64,000 nucleotides of DNA from Streptantibioticus rubrisoli (GCF_024436055.1 NZ_JANFNH010000029.1:19021-83020); one strand, 5' to 3'; shown: positions 7,694-17,270, counted from the first letter of the stretch. Translations and numbers: made by a program. The notes: a model not told the origin generated them from the sequence alone.

Positions 7694-8983
7694 CTAGCGC
7701 TCCTCGACCGGGATGTAGTCGCGGATTTCGACGCCGGTGTAGATCTGGCGGGGGCGGCCGATGCGGGAGCCCGGCTCCTTGATCATCTCCTGCCACTGAG
7801 CGATCCAGCCGGGGAGGCGGCCGAGCGCGAAGAGAACGGTGAACATCTCGGTCGGGAAGCCCATCGCCCGGTAGATCAGACCGGTGTAGAAGTCCACGTT
7901 CGGGTACAGCTTGCGGCTGACGAAGTAGTCGTCGCTGAGAGCGTGTTCCTCGAGCTTGAGGGCGATGTCCAGCAGCTCGTCGGACTTGCCGAGGGCGGAC
8001 AGCACGTCGTGCGCCGCCGCCTTGATGATCCTCGCCCGCGGGTCGAAGTTCTTGTAGACCCGGTGGCCGAAGCCCATCAGCTTGACGCCGTCCTCCTTGT
8101 TCTTCACCTTGCGGATGAAGCCGTCGACGTCACCGCCGCTGGCCTGGATGCTCTCCAGCATCTCCAGCACCGACTGGTTGGCACCGCCGTGCAGCGGACC
8201 CCACAGCGCGTTGATGCCCGCGGAGATCGAGGCGAACATGTTCGCCTGCGAGGAGCCGACCAGGCGGACCGTGGAGGTCGAGCAGTTCTGCTCGTGGTCC
8301 GCGTGCAGGATCAACAGCTTGTCCAGGGCGTTGACCACGACCGGGTCCAGGTCGTACTCCTGCGCCGGAACGGCGAAGGTCATCCGCAGGAAGTTCTCGA
8401 CATAGCCAAGGTCGTTACGCGGGTAGACGAAGGGCTGGCCGACCGACTTCTTGTAGGCGTAGGCCGCGATCGTCGGCAGCTTGGCGAGCAGCCGGATCGT
8501 GGACAGGTTGCGCTGCTTCTCATCGAACGGATTGTGGCTGTCCTGGTAGAACGTGGACAGCGCGCTCACCACGGAGGAGAGCATCGCCATCGGATGCGCG
8601 TCCCGCGGGAAGCCGTCGTAGAACCGTTTGACGTCCTCGTGCAGCAGGGTGTGCTGGGTGATGTCGCCCTTGAAGGAGCTGAGCTGGTCAACGGTCGGCA
8701 GCTCACCGTTGATCAGCAGGTAGGCGGTCTCCAGGAACGTGCCACGCTCGGCGATCTGCTCGATGGGGTAGCCGCGGTAGCGCAGGATCCCCTGCTCACC
8801 GTCGAGGAACGTAATCGCGGACTTGTAAGCCGCGGTGTTCCCGTAACCGCTGTCCAGGGTGACCAGCCCGGTCTGGGCACGCAGCTTGCCGATGTCGAAG
8901 CCCTTGTCGCCAACGGTGCTCTCGACCACCGGGTAGCTGTACTCGCCGTCCCCGTACCGCAGTACTACAGAGTTGTCGCTCAC
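7694..8983 (-). CDS. gltA: Citrate synthase
   Basis: A 429-residue type II citrate synthase that condenses acetyl-CoA with oxaloacetate in the first step of the TCA cycle. Key blocks are RGYPIEQIAE, HADHEQNCSTSTVRLVGS, WGPLHGGANQ with the catalytic His, and GFGHRVYKNFDPRA with the second His and catalytic Asp. The open frame begins at 9058, but the GTG at 8983 (protein starting SDNSVVLRYGDGEY) has GAGGGA four bases upstream and matches the usual start. It is followed by a long intergenic stretch with a strong hairpin. Confidence 0.97.
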   Translation of the reverse strand: MSDNSVVLRYGDGEYSYPVVESTVGDKGFDIGKLRAQTGLVTLDSGYGNTAAYKSAITFLDGEQGILRYRGYPIEQIAERGTFLETAYLLINGELPTVDQLSSFKGDITQHTLLHEDVKRFYDGFPRDAHPMAMLSSVVSALSTFYQDSHNPFDEKQRNLSTIRLLAKLPTIAAYAYKKSVGQPFVYPRNDLGYVENFLRMTFAVPAQEYDLDPVVVNALDKLLILHADHEQNCSTSTVRLVGSSQANMFASISAGINALWGPLHGGANQSVLEMLESIQASGGDVDGFIRKVKNKEDGVKLMGFGHRVYKNFDPRARIIKAAAHDVLSALGKSDELLDIALKLEEHALSDDYFVSRKLYPNVDFYTGLIYRAMGFPTEMFTVLFALGRLPGWIAQWQEMIKEPGSRIGRPRQIYTGVEIRDYIPVEER

Positions 8984-9176
8984 GTCATCCCTCACCGACG
9001 TTGTGCCTCTTCTTCGAGGTGCCCTGACTGCTACTACCTTCCCCCATTTGCCAGACATACGTGCACCCGGGGTCAGTCAGAGGCCAAAATGTGGCACGCA
9101 GTGCCTATATTCCTCCTGCTGGACCCCCTTCAACACCCAGGATCGCTCCGTGACGCAAAGGTGTCCTGCCGCCCGC

Positions 9177-11423
9177 TCAGGCCCCGGGAAAAGCGCCCAT
9201 CAGCCGGTGGTCAAGGGCCGTACAGCGGCGGCCCGCGGAAACGGCACGCACCGCCTGCGCTATCGCCCTTCGCGACCCCACCAGCACCACGAGGCGTTTT
9301 GCCCTGGTCACCGCTGTATAGAGCAGATTGCGCTGCAACATCATCCACGCACCCGTGGTGACAGGGATCACCACAGCCGGGTACTCACTGCCCTGTGAGC
9401 GGTGGATGGTCACGGCATAGGCGTGCGCCAACTCGTCCAACTCGTCGAAGTCGTAGCTCACCTCCTCGTCCTCGTCGGTGCGCACCATCAGCCGCTGCTC
9501 CTCGTTGTTGAGGGCGGTCACCACGCCGACCGTGCCGTTGAAGACGCCGTTCGCGCCTTTCTCGTAGTTGTTTCGAATCTGGGTGACTTTGTCGCCCACG
9601 CGGAAGACCCGGCCGCCGAACCGGCGCTCCGGCAGATCGGGGCGGGCCGGGGTGATCGCCTGCTGGAGCAGGCCGTTGAGCGCTCCGGCGCCCGCCGGTC
9701 CGCGGTGCATCGGGGCGAGCACCTGGACGTCACGGCGCGGATCGAGACCGAACTTCGCCGGGATGCGCCGGGCCGCCACGTCCACGGTGAGCCGACCGGC
9801 CTCCTCGGTGTCGTCCTCGGCGAACAAGAAGAAGTCCGTGAGGCCCTGGGTGACCGGCGGTATGCCGGAGTTGATCCGGTGTGCGTTGGAGACCACACCG
9901 GACTGCTGGGCCTGCCGGAAGATCCGGGTCAGCCGCACCGCGGGGATCGGGCTGCCGTCCGCCAGCAGGTCCCGCAGCACCTCGCCCGCGCCGACGCTCG
10001 GCAACTGGTCCACATCGCCCACGAACAGCAGATGAGCGCCCGGTGGCACCGCCTTGACCAGCTTGTTCGCCAGGATCAGGTCCAGCATGGAGGCCTCGTC
10101 GACCACCACCAGGTCGGCGTCCAGCGGACGGTCCCGGTCATAGGCCGCGTCGCCGCCGGGTTTGAGCTCCAGCAGGCGGTGCACCGTGGACGCCTCGGCG
10201 CCGGTCAGCTCGGCGAGCCGCTTGGCGGCGCGGCCGGTGGGGGCGGCGAGCACCACCTTGGCCTGCTTGGCGCGGGCGAGGGTGACCACCGACTTCACCG
10301 TGAAGGACTTGCCGCAGCCTGGACCGCCGGTCAGCACCGCCACCTTCTCGGTGAGCGCCAGCCGTACCGCCTGCTCCTGCTCGGGGGCCAGATCGGCGCC
10401 AGTGCGGTCCCTGAGCCAGGCCAGCGCCTTGTCCCAGGCCACCTCGCGGAACGCGGGCATCCGGTCCTCCGGGCCGCGCAGCAGCCGCAGCAACTGACCG
10501 GCGAGCGAGATCTCGGCACGGTGGAACGGCACCAGATACACCGCGCGGATCGGGTCTCCACCCTCCGGATCCGGCACCCGCTCGCGGACCACGCCCTCCT
10601 CCGCGACCAACTCCGCCAGGCAGTCGATGACCAGGCCGCTGTCCACCTGGAGCAGCTTCACCGCGTCGGCGATCAGCCGTTCCTCGGGCAGGAAGCAGTT
10701 GCCGTTGTCGGTGGCCTGGGACAAGGCGTACTGCAACCCGGCCTTGGCGCGGTCCGGGCTGTCGTGCGGTATGCCCACCGCCTGGGCGATCTTGTCGGCG
10801 GTGAGGAAGCCGATGCCCCACACATCGGCCGCCAACCGGTACGGCTGGTTCTTGACCACGGAGATCGAGGCGTCGCCGTACTGCTTGTAGATGCGCACCG
10901 CGATGGAGGTGGATACGCCGACGCCCTGGAGGAAGACCATCACCTCCTTGATCGCCTTCTGCTCCTCCCACGCGGCGGCGATCTTCTTAGTGCGCTTCGG
11001 ACCTAGCCCGGGAACCTCGATCAGACGCTTGGGCTCGCGCTCGATCACATCCAGGGTGTCGGTGCCGAAGTGCTCCACGATACGGTCGGCGATCCGCGGG
11101 CCGACGCCCTTGATCAGCCCCGAGCCGAGATACCGGCGGATGCCCTGGATCGTGGCGGGCAGCACGGTGGTGTAGTTCTCCACGGTGAACTGCTTGCCGT
11201 ACTGCGGATGGGAACCCCAGCGGCCCTCCATCCGCAGCGACTCGCCCGGCTGCGCGCCCAGCAGCGCCCCGACGACGGTCAGCAGGTCACCCGAGCCACG
11301 GCCGGTGTCGACGCGGGCGACGGTGTAGCCGTTCTCCTCGTTCGCGTATGTGATCCGCTCCAGCACGCCCTCGAGGACGGTCAGCCGGAACCCTCCTGCG
11401 GCGGCATTCTGTCCAGCCCCCAT
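9177..11423 (-). CDS. recD2: RecD2-type ATP-dependent DNA helicase
   Basis: The 748-residue protein has the RecD2 layout. The N-terminal OB-like region (GVLERITYANEENGYTVAR) is followed by helix-hairpin-helix repeats (IKGVGPRIADRIVEHFG, IEVPGLGPKRTKKIA). The superfamily 1 motor has motif I TGGPGCGKS near residue 366, motif II VVVDEASML, motif III GDVDQLPSVGAGE, and motif VI-type TAVTRAKRLVVLVGS with the UvrD_C_2 element VTIHRSQGSEYPAVV. It unwinds DNA 5' to 3' in repair, independent of RecBC. ATG at 11423 has a strong GGGAGGGCGGGG site. It diverges from ribokinase. Confidence 0.95.
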   Translation of the reverse strand: MGAGQNAAAGGFRLTVLEGVLERITYANEENGYTVARVDTGRGSGDLLTVVGALLGAQPGESLRMEGRWGSHPQYGKQFTVENYTTVLPATIQGIRRYLGSGLIKGVGPRIADRIVEHFGTDTLDVIEREPKRLIEVPGLGPKRTKKIAAAWEEQKAIKEVMVFLQGVGVSTSIAVRIYKQYGDASISVVKNQPYRLAADVWGIGFLTADKIAQAVGIPHDSPDRAKAGLQYALSQATDNGNCFLPEERLIADAVKLLQVDSGLVIDCLAELVAEEGVVRERVPDPEGGDPIRAVYLVPFHRAEISLAGQLLRLLRGPEDRMPAFREVAWDKALAWLRDRTGADLAPEQEQAVRLALTEKVAVLTGGPGCGKSFTVKSVVTLARAKQAKVVLAAPTGRAAKRLAELTGAEASTVHRLLELKPGGDAAYDRDRPLDADLVVVDEASMLDLILANKLVKAVPPGAHLLFVGDVDQLPSVGAGEVLRDLLADGSPIPAVRLTRIFRQAQQSGVVSNAHRINSGIPPVTQGLTDFFLFAEDDTEEAGRLTVDVAARRIPAKFGLDPRRDVQVLAPMHRGPAGAGALNGLLQQAITPARPDLPERRFGGRVFRVGDKVTQIRNNYEKGANGVFNGTVGVVTALNNEEQRLMVRTDEDEEVSYDFDELDELAHAYAVTIHRSQGSEYPAVVIPVTTGAWMMLQRNLLYTAVTRAKRLVVLVGSRRAIAQAVRAVSAGRRCTALDHRLMGAFPGA

Positions 11424-11541
11424 CGCCCCGCCCTCCCTTCGCGGCTACGAACTGATACGACGTTACCGTCGGCCGCTGACACCCCGGCCGCCCTGTGGAC
11501 AACCGGCGCGGGCGCCTGTGGACAACGTGAGGAGCGCGAGG

Positions 11542-12456
11542 ATGCACGGCTACGATCTGCTGGTCGTCGGGTCGGCGAACGCCGATCTGGTGGTCGCCGT
11601 GGAGCGACGACCGGCGGCCGGGGAGACCGTACTCGGCTCCGACCTGGCCACCCACCCAGGCGGCAAGGGCGCCAACCAGGCCGTCGCCGCGGCCCGGCTC
11701 GGCGCCGCCACGGGCCTGCTCGCACGGGTCGGTGACGACGCCCACGGCCGTCTGCTGCTGGACACCCAGCGCGCCTGTGGGGTGGACACCCGGGGTGTGC
11801 TGATCGGCGCGGCGCCCACCGGTGTAGCGCTGATCACGGTGGATCCGTCGGGCGACAACAGCATCGTGGTCTCCCCTGGCGCCAATGCCCGCCTCACGCC
11901 CGACGACGTGCGCGCGGCCGGAGAGCTGATGGCCGCCGCGAAGGTGGTGTCGCTCCAGTTGGAAATCCCGCTGGAGACCGTCGCGGAGGCAGTCACCACG
12001 GCCGGGCGGGCCGGGGCCAAGGTGGTACTCAACCCGTCCCCGCCCGCTCCGCTGCCGGTCGAGGTGCTGGCCGCCTGCGATCTGCTGGTGGTCAACGAGC
12101 ACGAGGCGAGGTACCTGCTGCGTGACGCCCCCGCGGCGGCCGAGGGCACCCCGGAGGCCTGGGCCAAGGCGCTGCTGGCCCGCGGGCCGCGCTCGGTGGT
12201 GGTGACGCTCGGTGCGGCGGGTGCCCTGGCCGCGACCGGTGACGGCACCGCCGTGCGCATCCCCAGCCCCCGGGTGCGGGCGGTGGACACCACTGGCGCG
12301 GGCGACGCCTTCACCGGTGCGCTGGCCTGGCGGTGGGGGGCCGGGGACGAGTTGACCGAGGCGGTGCGCTTCGCCGTGCGGGTCGGCGCAACGGCCGTCA
12401 CCCGTCCAGGGGCGCAGCAGTCGTACCCGACGGCGGCGGAGGTGGCGGCGCTGTGA
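11542..12456 (+). CDS. rbsK: Ribokinase (PfkB family)
   Basis: This 304-residue kinase phosphorylates ribose or a similar sugar with ATP. PfkB signature 1 is seen as HPGGKGANQAVAAARLGA (residues about 42-59) and signature 2 as DTTGAGDAFTGAL (about 249-261), containing the catalytic Asp. The opening LLVVGSANADLVV is typical of ribokinase. The start ATG has GAGGAG upstream. The gene stands alone between a divergent recD2 and a strong terminator, and no ribose transport genes are nearby. Confidence 0.9.
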   Translation: MHGYDLLVVGSANADLVVAVERRPAAGETVLGSDLATHPGGKGANQAVAAARLGAATGLLARVGDDAHGRLLLDTQRACGVDTRGVLIGAAPTGVALITVDPSGDNSIVVSPGANARLTPDDVRAAGELMAAAKVVSLQLEIPLETVAEAVTTAGRAGAKVVLNPSPPAPLPVEVLAACDLLVVNEHEARYLLRDAPAAAEGTPEAWAKALLARGPRSVVVTLGAAGALAATGDGTAVRIPSPRVRAVDTTGAGDAFTGALAWRWGAGDELTEAVRFAVRVGATAVTRPGAQQSYPTAAEVAAL

Positions 12457-12589
12457 CGGGACCCCCGAACCCCGGACCCGGCGGTAGGGGTAGGCAACTC
12501 CACGGATGACAGAGCGCGGCGTCGGCTGGTCGGTACACCGGCAGCGCGGTGCCCGGTGACCGCACCAGTTGATCCGAGACCGATGGCGA

Positions 12590-12617
12590 AAGGGGTCCGG
12601 CCGAGGCCGGACCCCTT
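12590..12617 (+). terminator. Bidirectional terminator between rbsK and the isomerase operon
   Basis: AAGGGGTCCGGCC (12590-12602) pairs perfectly with 12605-12617 around a GA loop, giving 13-bp arms with AA/TT at the base. It lies between two convergent genes and reads the same on both strands. No gene is seen in the surrounding 12457-12756 gap. Confidence 0.85.
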
Positions 12618-12756
12618 CGTGTTCCCCCCTCATCGGCTCCCCGAAGCCCCCCTCGGGAACCTGACGACGTATACGACACCGCTCGTAGCCGGATGGTTGC
12701 ACGCGGAGACGAACATTTTTCGGCGACGACTTGATGAGCCGGGCAATCCCGCACGA

Positions 12757-13629
12757 CTACCAAACATGTTCGCGATAACGTTCTGCGACCTCCTCCAGCA
12801 CCTCCATACCTGGGCGGTGCCACAGTCCCGGGTTGAAGACCTCGACCTCCACCGGACCGCTGTAGCCCACCGCGTCCACCCGTTCGCGGAAGCCGCGCAG
12901 ATCGACGCAGCCGTCACCGAGCTGGCCACGGCCGAGTAGGGAGCCCTCGGGCAACGGGGTGATCCAGTCGGCGAGTTGGAAGGCGGCGATGCGCCCCGAG
13001 CGCCCCGCGCGGGCGAGTTGGCCGGGCACCTGCTCGTCCCACCACAGGTGGTAGGTGTCCACGACCACGCCCACGTGCTCCGCCGGAAAGCGCTCCGCGA
13101 GGTCCAGCGCCTGGCAGAGCGTTGAGACCACACAGCGGTCGGACGCGAACATCGGGTGCAGCGGTTCGATGGCCAGCCGTACGCCGTGCTCCGTCGCGTA
13201 CGGGACGAGTTGGCCGAGGGCCTCGGCGACCCGCTCGCGGGCCGCCACCAGGTCCTTGCTGCCCGTGGGAAGCCCACCGCTGACCAGTACCAGGGTGTTG
13301 GTGCCCAAGGCGGCCGCCTCGTCGATCGCCGTTCGGTTGTCGGCCAGCGCGGCGTCCCACTGCCCCGGATCCGAGGCGGTGAAGAAGCCGCCCCGGCACA
13401 GGGACGTGACCGTCAGGCCCGCGTCCCGCACCACTTGGGCGACGCGCCGCACGCCGCACGCCTGGACCGGGGAGCGCCACAGTCCGACGCCGGGAATGCC
13501 CAACGCACGGCAGCACCGGGCCAGTTGCGGGATGGACAGCTGCCGGACGGTCTGCTGGTTGATGCTCAGCCGGGCGAGGTCACCCGCACCCGTCGGGCCG
13601 TGCGCACCGACCCGATTGTCAGTGGTCAC
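12757..13629 (-). CDS. Sugar phosphate isomerase/epimerase (xylose isomerase-like TIM barrel)
   Basis: The 290-residue protein is an AP-endonuclease-2-fold TIM barrel. It shows LSINQQTVRQLS, VTSLCRGGFF, a metal-binding Glu in LAIEPLHPMF, VVVDTYHLWWD with Asp and His ligands, and EVEVFNPGLW near the C-terminus. Enzymes of this group isomerise or epimerise keto-sugars and inositol derivatives. Its GTG start overlaps the stop of the DUF993 gene (GTGA at 13626-13629), so translation is coupled. It is the last gene of a three-gene operon. Confidence 0.86.
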   Translation of the reverse strand: MTTDNRVGAHGPTGAGDLARLSINQQTVRQLSIPQLARCCRALGIPGVGLWRSPVQACGVRRVAQVVRDAGLTVTSLCRGGFFTASDPGQWDAALADNRTAIDEAAALGTNTLVLVSGGLPTGSKDLVAARERVAEALGQLVPYATEHGVRLAIEPLHPMFASDRCVVSTLCQALDLAERFPAEHVGVVVDTYHLWWDEQVPGQLARAGRSGRIAAFQLADWITPLPEGSLLGRGQLGDGCVDLRGFRERVDAVGYSGPVEVEVFNPGLWHRPGMEVLEEVAERYREHVW

Positions 13630-14777
13630 TGGGAGACTCCATGTACGGCGAGGAAGGAGGTGAGGCGGAAGGCCGCGAGATCAGGATCGGGGAACAGGCC
13701 GAGGCGGTCCGCTAGTTCGTAGGCGCGCGCCAGATGCGTCAGGGAGCGGGCGGACTGGAGACCGCCGAGCATGGTGAAGTGCGACTGGTGGCCGCCGAGC
13801 CAGGCGAGGAAGACCACACCCGTCTTGTAGTAGCGGGTCGGAGTGCCGAACAGGTGCCGGGACAGCTCGACGGTCGGGTCGAGCAGCGACCGGAACCGCT
13901 GGGTGTCCCCCGTGTCGAGGACGCGTACGGCCTCGGCCGCGACCGGTGCCAGCGGATCGAAGACACCCAACAGGGCGTGGCTGAAGCCGTGTTGGTCGCC
14001 CTCGATCAGTTCGGGGTAGTGGAAGTCGTCGCCGGTGTAGCAGCGCACGCCGTCCGGTAGGCGGCGGCGCAGCTCGGTCTCGCGGTGTGCGTCGAGGAGG
14101 GAGACCTTGACGCCGTCGATCTTGCCGGGGTGCGCCGCGATCAGCGTCAGCAGGGTCTCGGTGGCCGCGTCGAGGTCGGTGCTGCCCCAGTAGCCCGTGA
14201 GTTGAGGGTCGAACATCGGGCCGAGCCAGTGCAGGATCACGGGGTGCGCGCACTGGTCGAGCAGCCGCCCGTAGGTCTCCAGGTAGTCCTCGGGACCTGT
14301 GGCGAGGGCGGCGAGGGCCCGGGAGGCCATCAGGACCGGTTGTGCGCCGCATGCCTCGGCGGCGGCGAGTTGTTCGGTGTAGGCGGCCGCCACGGCGGCC
14401 AACGACGATACGGAGGTGGTGAGTTGGTCGGTGCCCACGCCAGCGGCGATCCTGCCGCCCATGGCGCGCGCCTCGGCGGCGGAGCGGCGGATCAGGTCGG
14501 CCGCGGTCGGCCAGTCCAGGCCCATGCCGCGCTGTGCGGTGTCCATCGCCTCGGCCACCGCTAAGCCGTGGCGCCACAGATGGCGCCGGAAGGCCAAGGT
14601 GGCGTCCCAGTCGATGGCGTCGGGCGTGTCCGCGGCAGCACGGTAGGGGTCGGCCACGACGTGCGCGGCGGCGAAGACGGTACGGCTGCGTGGCGCGGGG
14701 CCGGGCGGGTAGGTGGCGTTGGCGCGCCCGGGTCGATGGGGGCGCAACTGGCCGCTTTCGTCCGGGAGTCGGATCAC
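13626..14777 (-). CDS. DUF993 family protein (dihydrodipicolinate synthase-like)
   Basis: The 383-residue protein belongs to the DUF993 group, distant relatives of the DapA aldolase superfamily. Recognisable blocks are AIDWDATLAFRRHLWRHGLAVAEAMDTAQRGMGLDW, HWLGPMFDPQLTGYWG, KIDGVKVSLLD with a Lys at the place of the Schiff-base residue, and YTGDDFHYPELI. The GTG start at 14777 overlaps the preceding gene's stop by four bases, and its own stop overlaps the isomerase start. An aldolase step on a keto acid derived from the oxidoreductase product is a reasonable inference, not shown. Confidence 0.82.
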   Translation of the reverse strand: MIRLPDESGQLRPHRPGRANATYPPGPAPRSRTVFAAAHVVADPYRAAADTPDAIDWDATLAFRRHLWRHGLAVAEAMDTAQRGMGLDWPTAADLIRRSAAEARAMGGRIAAGVGTDQLTTSVSSLAAVAAAYTEQLAAAEACGAQPVLMASRALAALATGPEDYLETYGRLLDQCAHPVILHWLGPMFDPQLTGYWGSTDLDAATETLLTLIAAHPGKIDGVKVSLLDAHRETELRRRLPDGVRCYTGDDFHYPELIEGDQHGFSHALLGVFDPLAPVAAEAVRVLDTGDTQRFRSLLDPTVELSRHLFGTPTRYYKTGVVFLAWLGGHQSHFTMLGGLQSARSLTHLARAYELADRLGLFPDPDLAAFRLTSFLAVHGVSQ

Positions 14778-15925
14778 AGGGTCAGCTCCGGCACGTCCAG
14801 GCGGCGGCCCTCGGCGGAGGAGCGAAGGCCCAGTTCGGCGAGCTGAACGCCACGGGCTCCCGCGAGCAGGTCCCAGCGCCAGGGCTCGTCCAGCACCACA
14901 TGGCGCAGGAACAGCTCCCACTGGGCCTTGAAGGCGTTGTCGAACTCGCCGTTGCCGGGCACCTCCTGCCACTGCTGGCGGAACGGTTCGGTGCTGGGAA
15001 GGTCGGGGTTCCACACCGGCTTGGGGGTGGTGGCACGGTGTTGTACGCGGCAGTCGCGCAGGCCCGCGACGGCGGAGCCGTGTTCGCCGTCGACCTGGAA
15101 CTCCACGAGTTCGTCCCGGTGGACGCGCACGGCCCAGGAGGAGTTGATCTGCGCCACCACGCCGCCGTCCAGTTGGAAGACTCCATAGACGGCGTCGTCG
15201 GCGGTCGCGGCGTACGGCTTGCCGTACTCGTCCCAGCGCTGTGGCAGGTGGGTGGCGGTCAGCGCCTGAACGGTGGTGATCCGGCCGAAGAGTTCATGGA
15301 GCACGTACTCCCAGTGCGGAAACATGTCCATGGTGATCCCGCCGCCGTCCTCGGCACGGTAGTTCCACGACGGGCGCTGCGCCGACTGCCAGTCGCCCTC
15401 GAACACCCAGTAGCCGAACTCGCCGCGCACCGAAAGGATCCGGCCGAAGAAGCCGCCGTCGACCAGCCGCTTGAGCTTGCGCAGTCCGGGCAGGAAGATC
15501 TTGTCCTGGACGACTCCGGTCCTGACCCCGGCGTCTTGTGCCAACCGGGCGATCTCCAGGGCCGCTTGGAGGCTGGCAGCGGTCGGCTTCTCGCAGTACA
15601 GGTGCTTACCGGCGGCTACGGCCCGGCGCAGGGCGGCGGCGCGGGCGGCGGTGACCTGGGCGTCGAAGTAGATCTCGACCGAGGGGTCGGCGAGCGCCGC
15701 GTCGAGGTCCGTGGTCCAGTGCTCCAGCCCGTGCCGCTCGGCGATGGCCCGCAGAGCGGGCGCGCGGCGGCCGACGAGGACCGGCTCGGGCCACAGTATG
15801 GTGCCGTCCTCGAGCTCCAGACCGCCTTCTTCACGGATCGCCAGGAGGGAGCGGACGAGATGCTGGCGGTAGCCCATGCGTCCGGTGACACCGTTCATCG
15901 CGATCCGCACGGTCCTGCGCGTCAC
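14774..15925 (-). CDS. Gfo/Idh/MocA-family oxidoreductase
   Basis: A 383-residue NAD(P)-dependent sugar or cyclitol dehydrogenase. The N-terminal Rossmann fold opens MNGVTGRMGYRQHL, and the conserved HLYCEKPTA block (EKP motif) lies around residue 115. The C-terminal domain has WNYRAEDGGGITMDMFPHWEYVL, in which the His is the likely catalytic residue. GTG start at 15925 has GGAGAGGAC upstream. It is the first gene of an operon with the DUF993 protein and isomerase, transcribed away from the LacI gene across a gap holding an AAGCGCTT site. This set resembles pathways for oxidised sugars or inositols. Confidence 0.9.
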   Translation of the reverse strand: MTRRTVRIAMNGVTGRMGYRQHLVRSLLAIREEGGLELEDGTILWPEPVLVGRRAPALRAIAERHGLEHWTTDLDAALADPSVEIYFDAQVTAARAAALRRAVAAGKHLYCEKPTAASLQAALEIARLAQDAGVRTGVVQDKIFLPGLRKLKRLVDGGFFGRILSVRGEFGYWVFEGDWQSAQRPSWNYRAEDGGGITMDMFPHWEYVLHELFGRITTVQALTATHLPQRWDEYGKPYAATADDAVYGVFQLDGGVVAQINSSWAVRVHRDELVEFQVDGEHGSAVAGLRDCRVQHRATTPKPVWNPDLPSTEPFRQQWQEVPGNGEFDNAFKAQWELFLRHVVLDEPWRWDLLAGARGVQLAELGLRSSAEGRRLDVPELTL

Positions 15926-15962
15926 GGAAAAGTCCTCTCCAGCACGAGCTCACACCCATAGC

Positions 15963-15970
15963 AAGCGCTT
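15963..15970. promoter_or_regulatory. LacI/GalR-type operator core
   Basis: AAGCGCTT sits within TAGCAAGCGCTTACTG between the divergent oxidoreductase and LacI genes. LacI-family sites commonly centre on a CG within such a palindrome. It lies 38 bases before the oxidoreductase start, suitable for repressing the operon. Confidence 0.55.
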
Positions 15971-16088
15971 ACTGCGCCGCGAACCTACCGTCGCGATGCG
16001 ACCCCTTCAAGGGGCCGGGCCGCGGGCGGTGAGACCATGTCGCCGAAGCGGGCAACCCTTCGGTGGCACAGGTGGAGGCGGAGCGTCG

Positions 16089-17153
16089 ATGACCGTGACC
16101 TTGGCCGATGTGGCGGCGCGGGCGGGGGTGTCCTCGGCCACCGTCTCGCGTGTGCTCAACGGCAACTACCCGGTGGCGGACAGCACCCGCGCCCGGGTCC
16201 TGCGGGCCGTCGAGGAGTTGGAGTACGTGGTCAACGGGCAGGCCAGGGGGCTTGCCGCGGCCACCTCCGATCTGGTCGGGGTGCTGGTCAACGACATCGC
16301 GGACCCGTTCTTCGGCATCATGGCGGGGGCCGCGCAGGCCGAGATCGCGCACGGGTCGCCAGCTAGCGGCGGTACGGGAGGCGGCAAGCTCGCCGTCGTC
16401 TGCAACACCGGCGGCTGCCCAAAGGCCGAACTGACCTACCTGACGCTGCTGCAACGGCAGCGGGCGGCCGGGGTGATCGTCACCGGCGGCGCCGCCGAGG
16501 ACGCCGAGCACACCCGCGCCGTCACCGCCAAGCTCTCCCGGCTGGCCACCGACGGCACCCGGATCGTGCTCTGCGGGCGGCCCCCGCTGCCGCTGGACGG
16601 CGACGCCGCAACCCTGGCGTTCGACAACCGGGGCGGCGCACGGCGGCTCACCGGGCACCTGCTGGAGCTGGGTCACCGTCACATCGGCTACATCACCGGC
16701 CCCAAGGACCGCAGCACCACCCGGCACCGCCTGGAGGGCCACCGCACCGCACTGGCCGAACACGGCCTGGCGGCCGACGCCGATCGGCTCACGGTGGGCG
16801 GCGACTACCACCGGCACGCCGGTTACCAGGGCGCATGCGAACTCCTCGCTCGCGCACCGGAGTTGACGGCCATCGTCGCCGCCAACGACACCGCGGCGCT
16901 CGGTGTCTGCGCGGCACTGCGCGAACGGGACCTGCGCGTCCCGCAGGACGTGTCCGTCGCGGGCTTCGACGACCTGCCCTTCAGCGTGGACGCGGCACCC
17001 GCCCTGACCACCGTTCGGCTCCCGCTGCACGAGGCGGGCGCGCGGGCCGGGCGCCTGGTGACGGGCCGGGAGGAGGTGCCGCCCGGCGGGATCGCCATGG
17101 TGACCGCGCAACTGGTCCGGCGCGCCTCCACCGCCCCGCCGCGCGCCTCCTGA
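16089..17153 (+). CDS. LacI-family transcriptional regulator
   Basis: The 354-residue protein starts at ATG 16089 with GGAGGCGGAG upstream. The N-terminal helix-turn-helix is classic: TLADVAARAGVSSATVSRVLNG, with the hinge helix in ARGLAAATSDLVGVL. The periplasmic-binding-like domain has FDNRGGARRLTGHLLELGHRHIGYI, AIVAANDTAALGVCAALRERDLRVPQDVSVAGFDDLPF. A Gly/Ser-rich insertion after HGSPASGGTGGG is unusual but sits in a surface loop. It probably represses the divergent oxidoreductase-DUF993-isomerase operon through the AAGCGCTT site, releasing in response to a sugar. Confidence 0.93.
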   Translation: MTVTLADVAARAGVSSATVSRVLNGNYPVADSTRARVLRAVEELEYVVNGQARGLAAATSDLVGVLVNDIADPFFGIMAGAAQAEIAHGSPASGGTGGGKLAVVCNTGGCPKAELTYLTLLQRQRAAGVIVTGGAAEDAEHTRAVTAKLSRLATDGTRIVLCGRPPLPLDGDAATLAFDNRGGARRLTGHLLELGHRHIGYITGPKDRSTTRHRLEGHRTALAEHGLAADADRLTVGGDYHRHAGYQGACELLARAPELTAIVAANDTAALGVCAALRERDLRVPQDVSVAGFDDLPFSVDAAPALTTVRLPLHEAGARAGRLVTGREEVPPGGIAMVTAQLVRRASTAPPRAS

Positions 17154-17215
17154 ACAGGTGGTGAACCGGCGGCTCGAAGCCACCGTAACCGGTGATGTTC
17201 CGCGGAACGGAACCT

Positions 17216-17236
17216 AACCTTGTCGGTGACAAGGTT
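17216..17236. promoter_or_regulatory. Perfect 21-bp inverted repeat operator of the MarR-GNAT gene
   Basis: AACCTTGTC (17216-17224) and GACAAGGTT (17228-17236) are perfect complements separated by GGT. The repeat ends 34 bases before the MarR-GNAT start. Size and spacing fit a MarR dimer site, so autoregulation is likely. Confidence 0.65.
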
Positions 17237-17270
17237 TGCGCAAGGATCAAGTCCCGCCGAGGGGAGCCGT

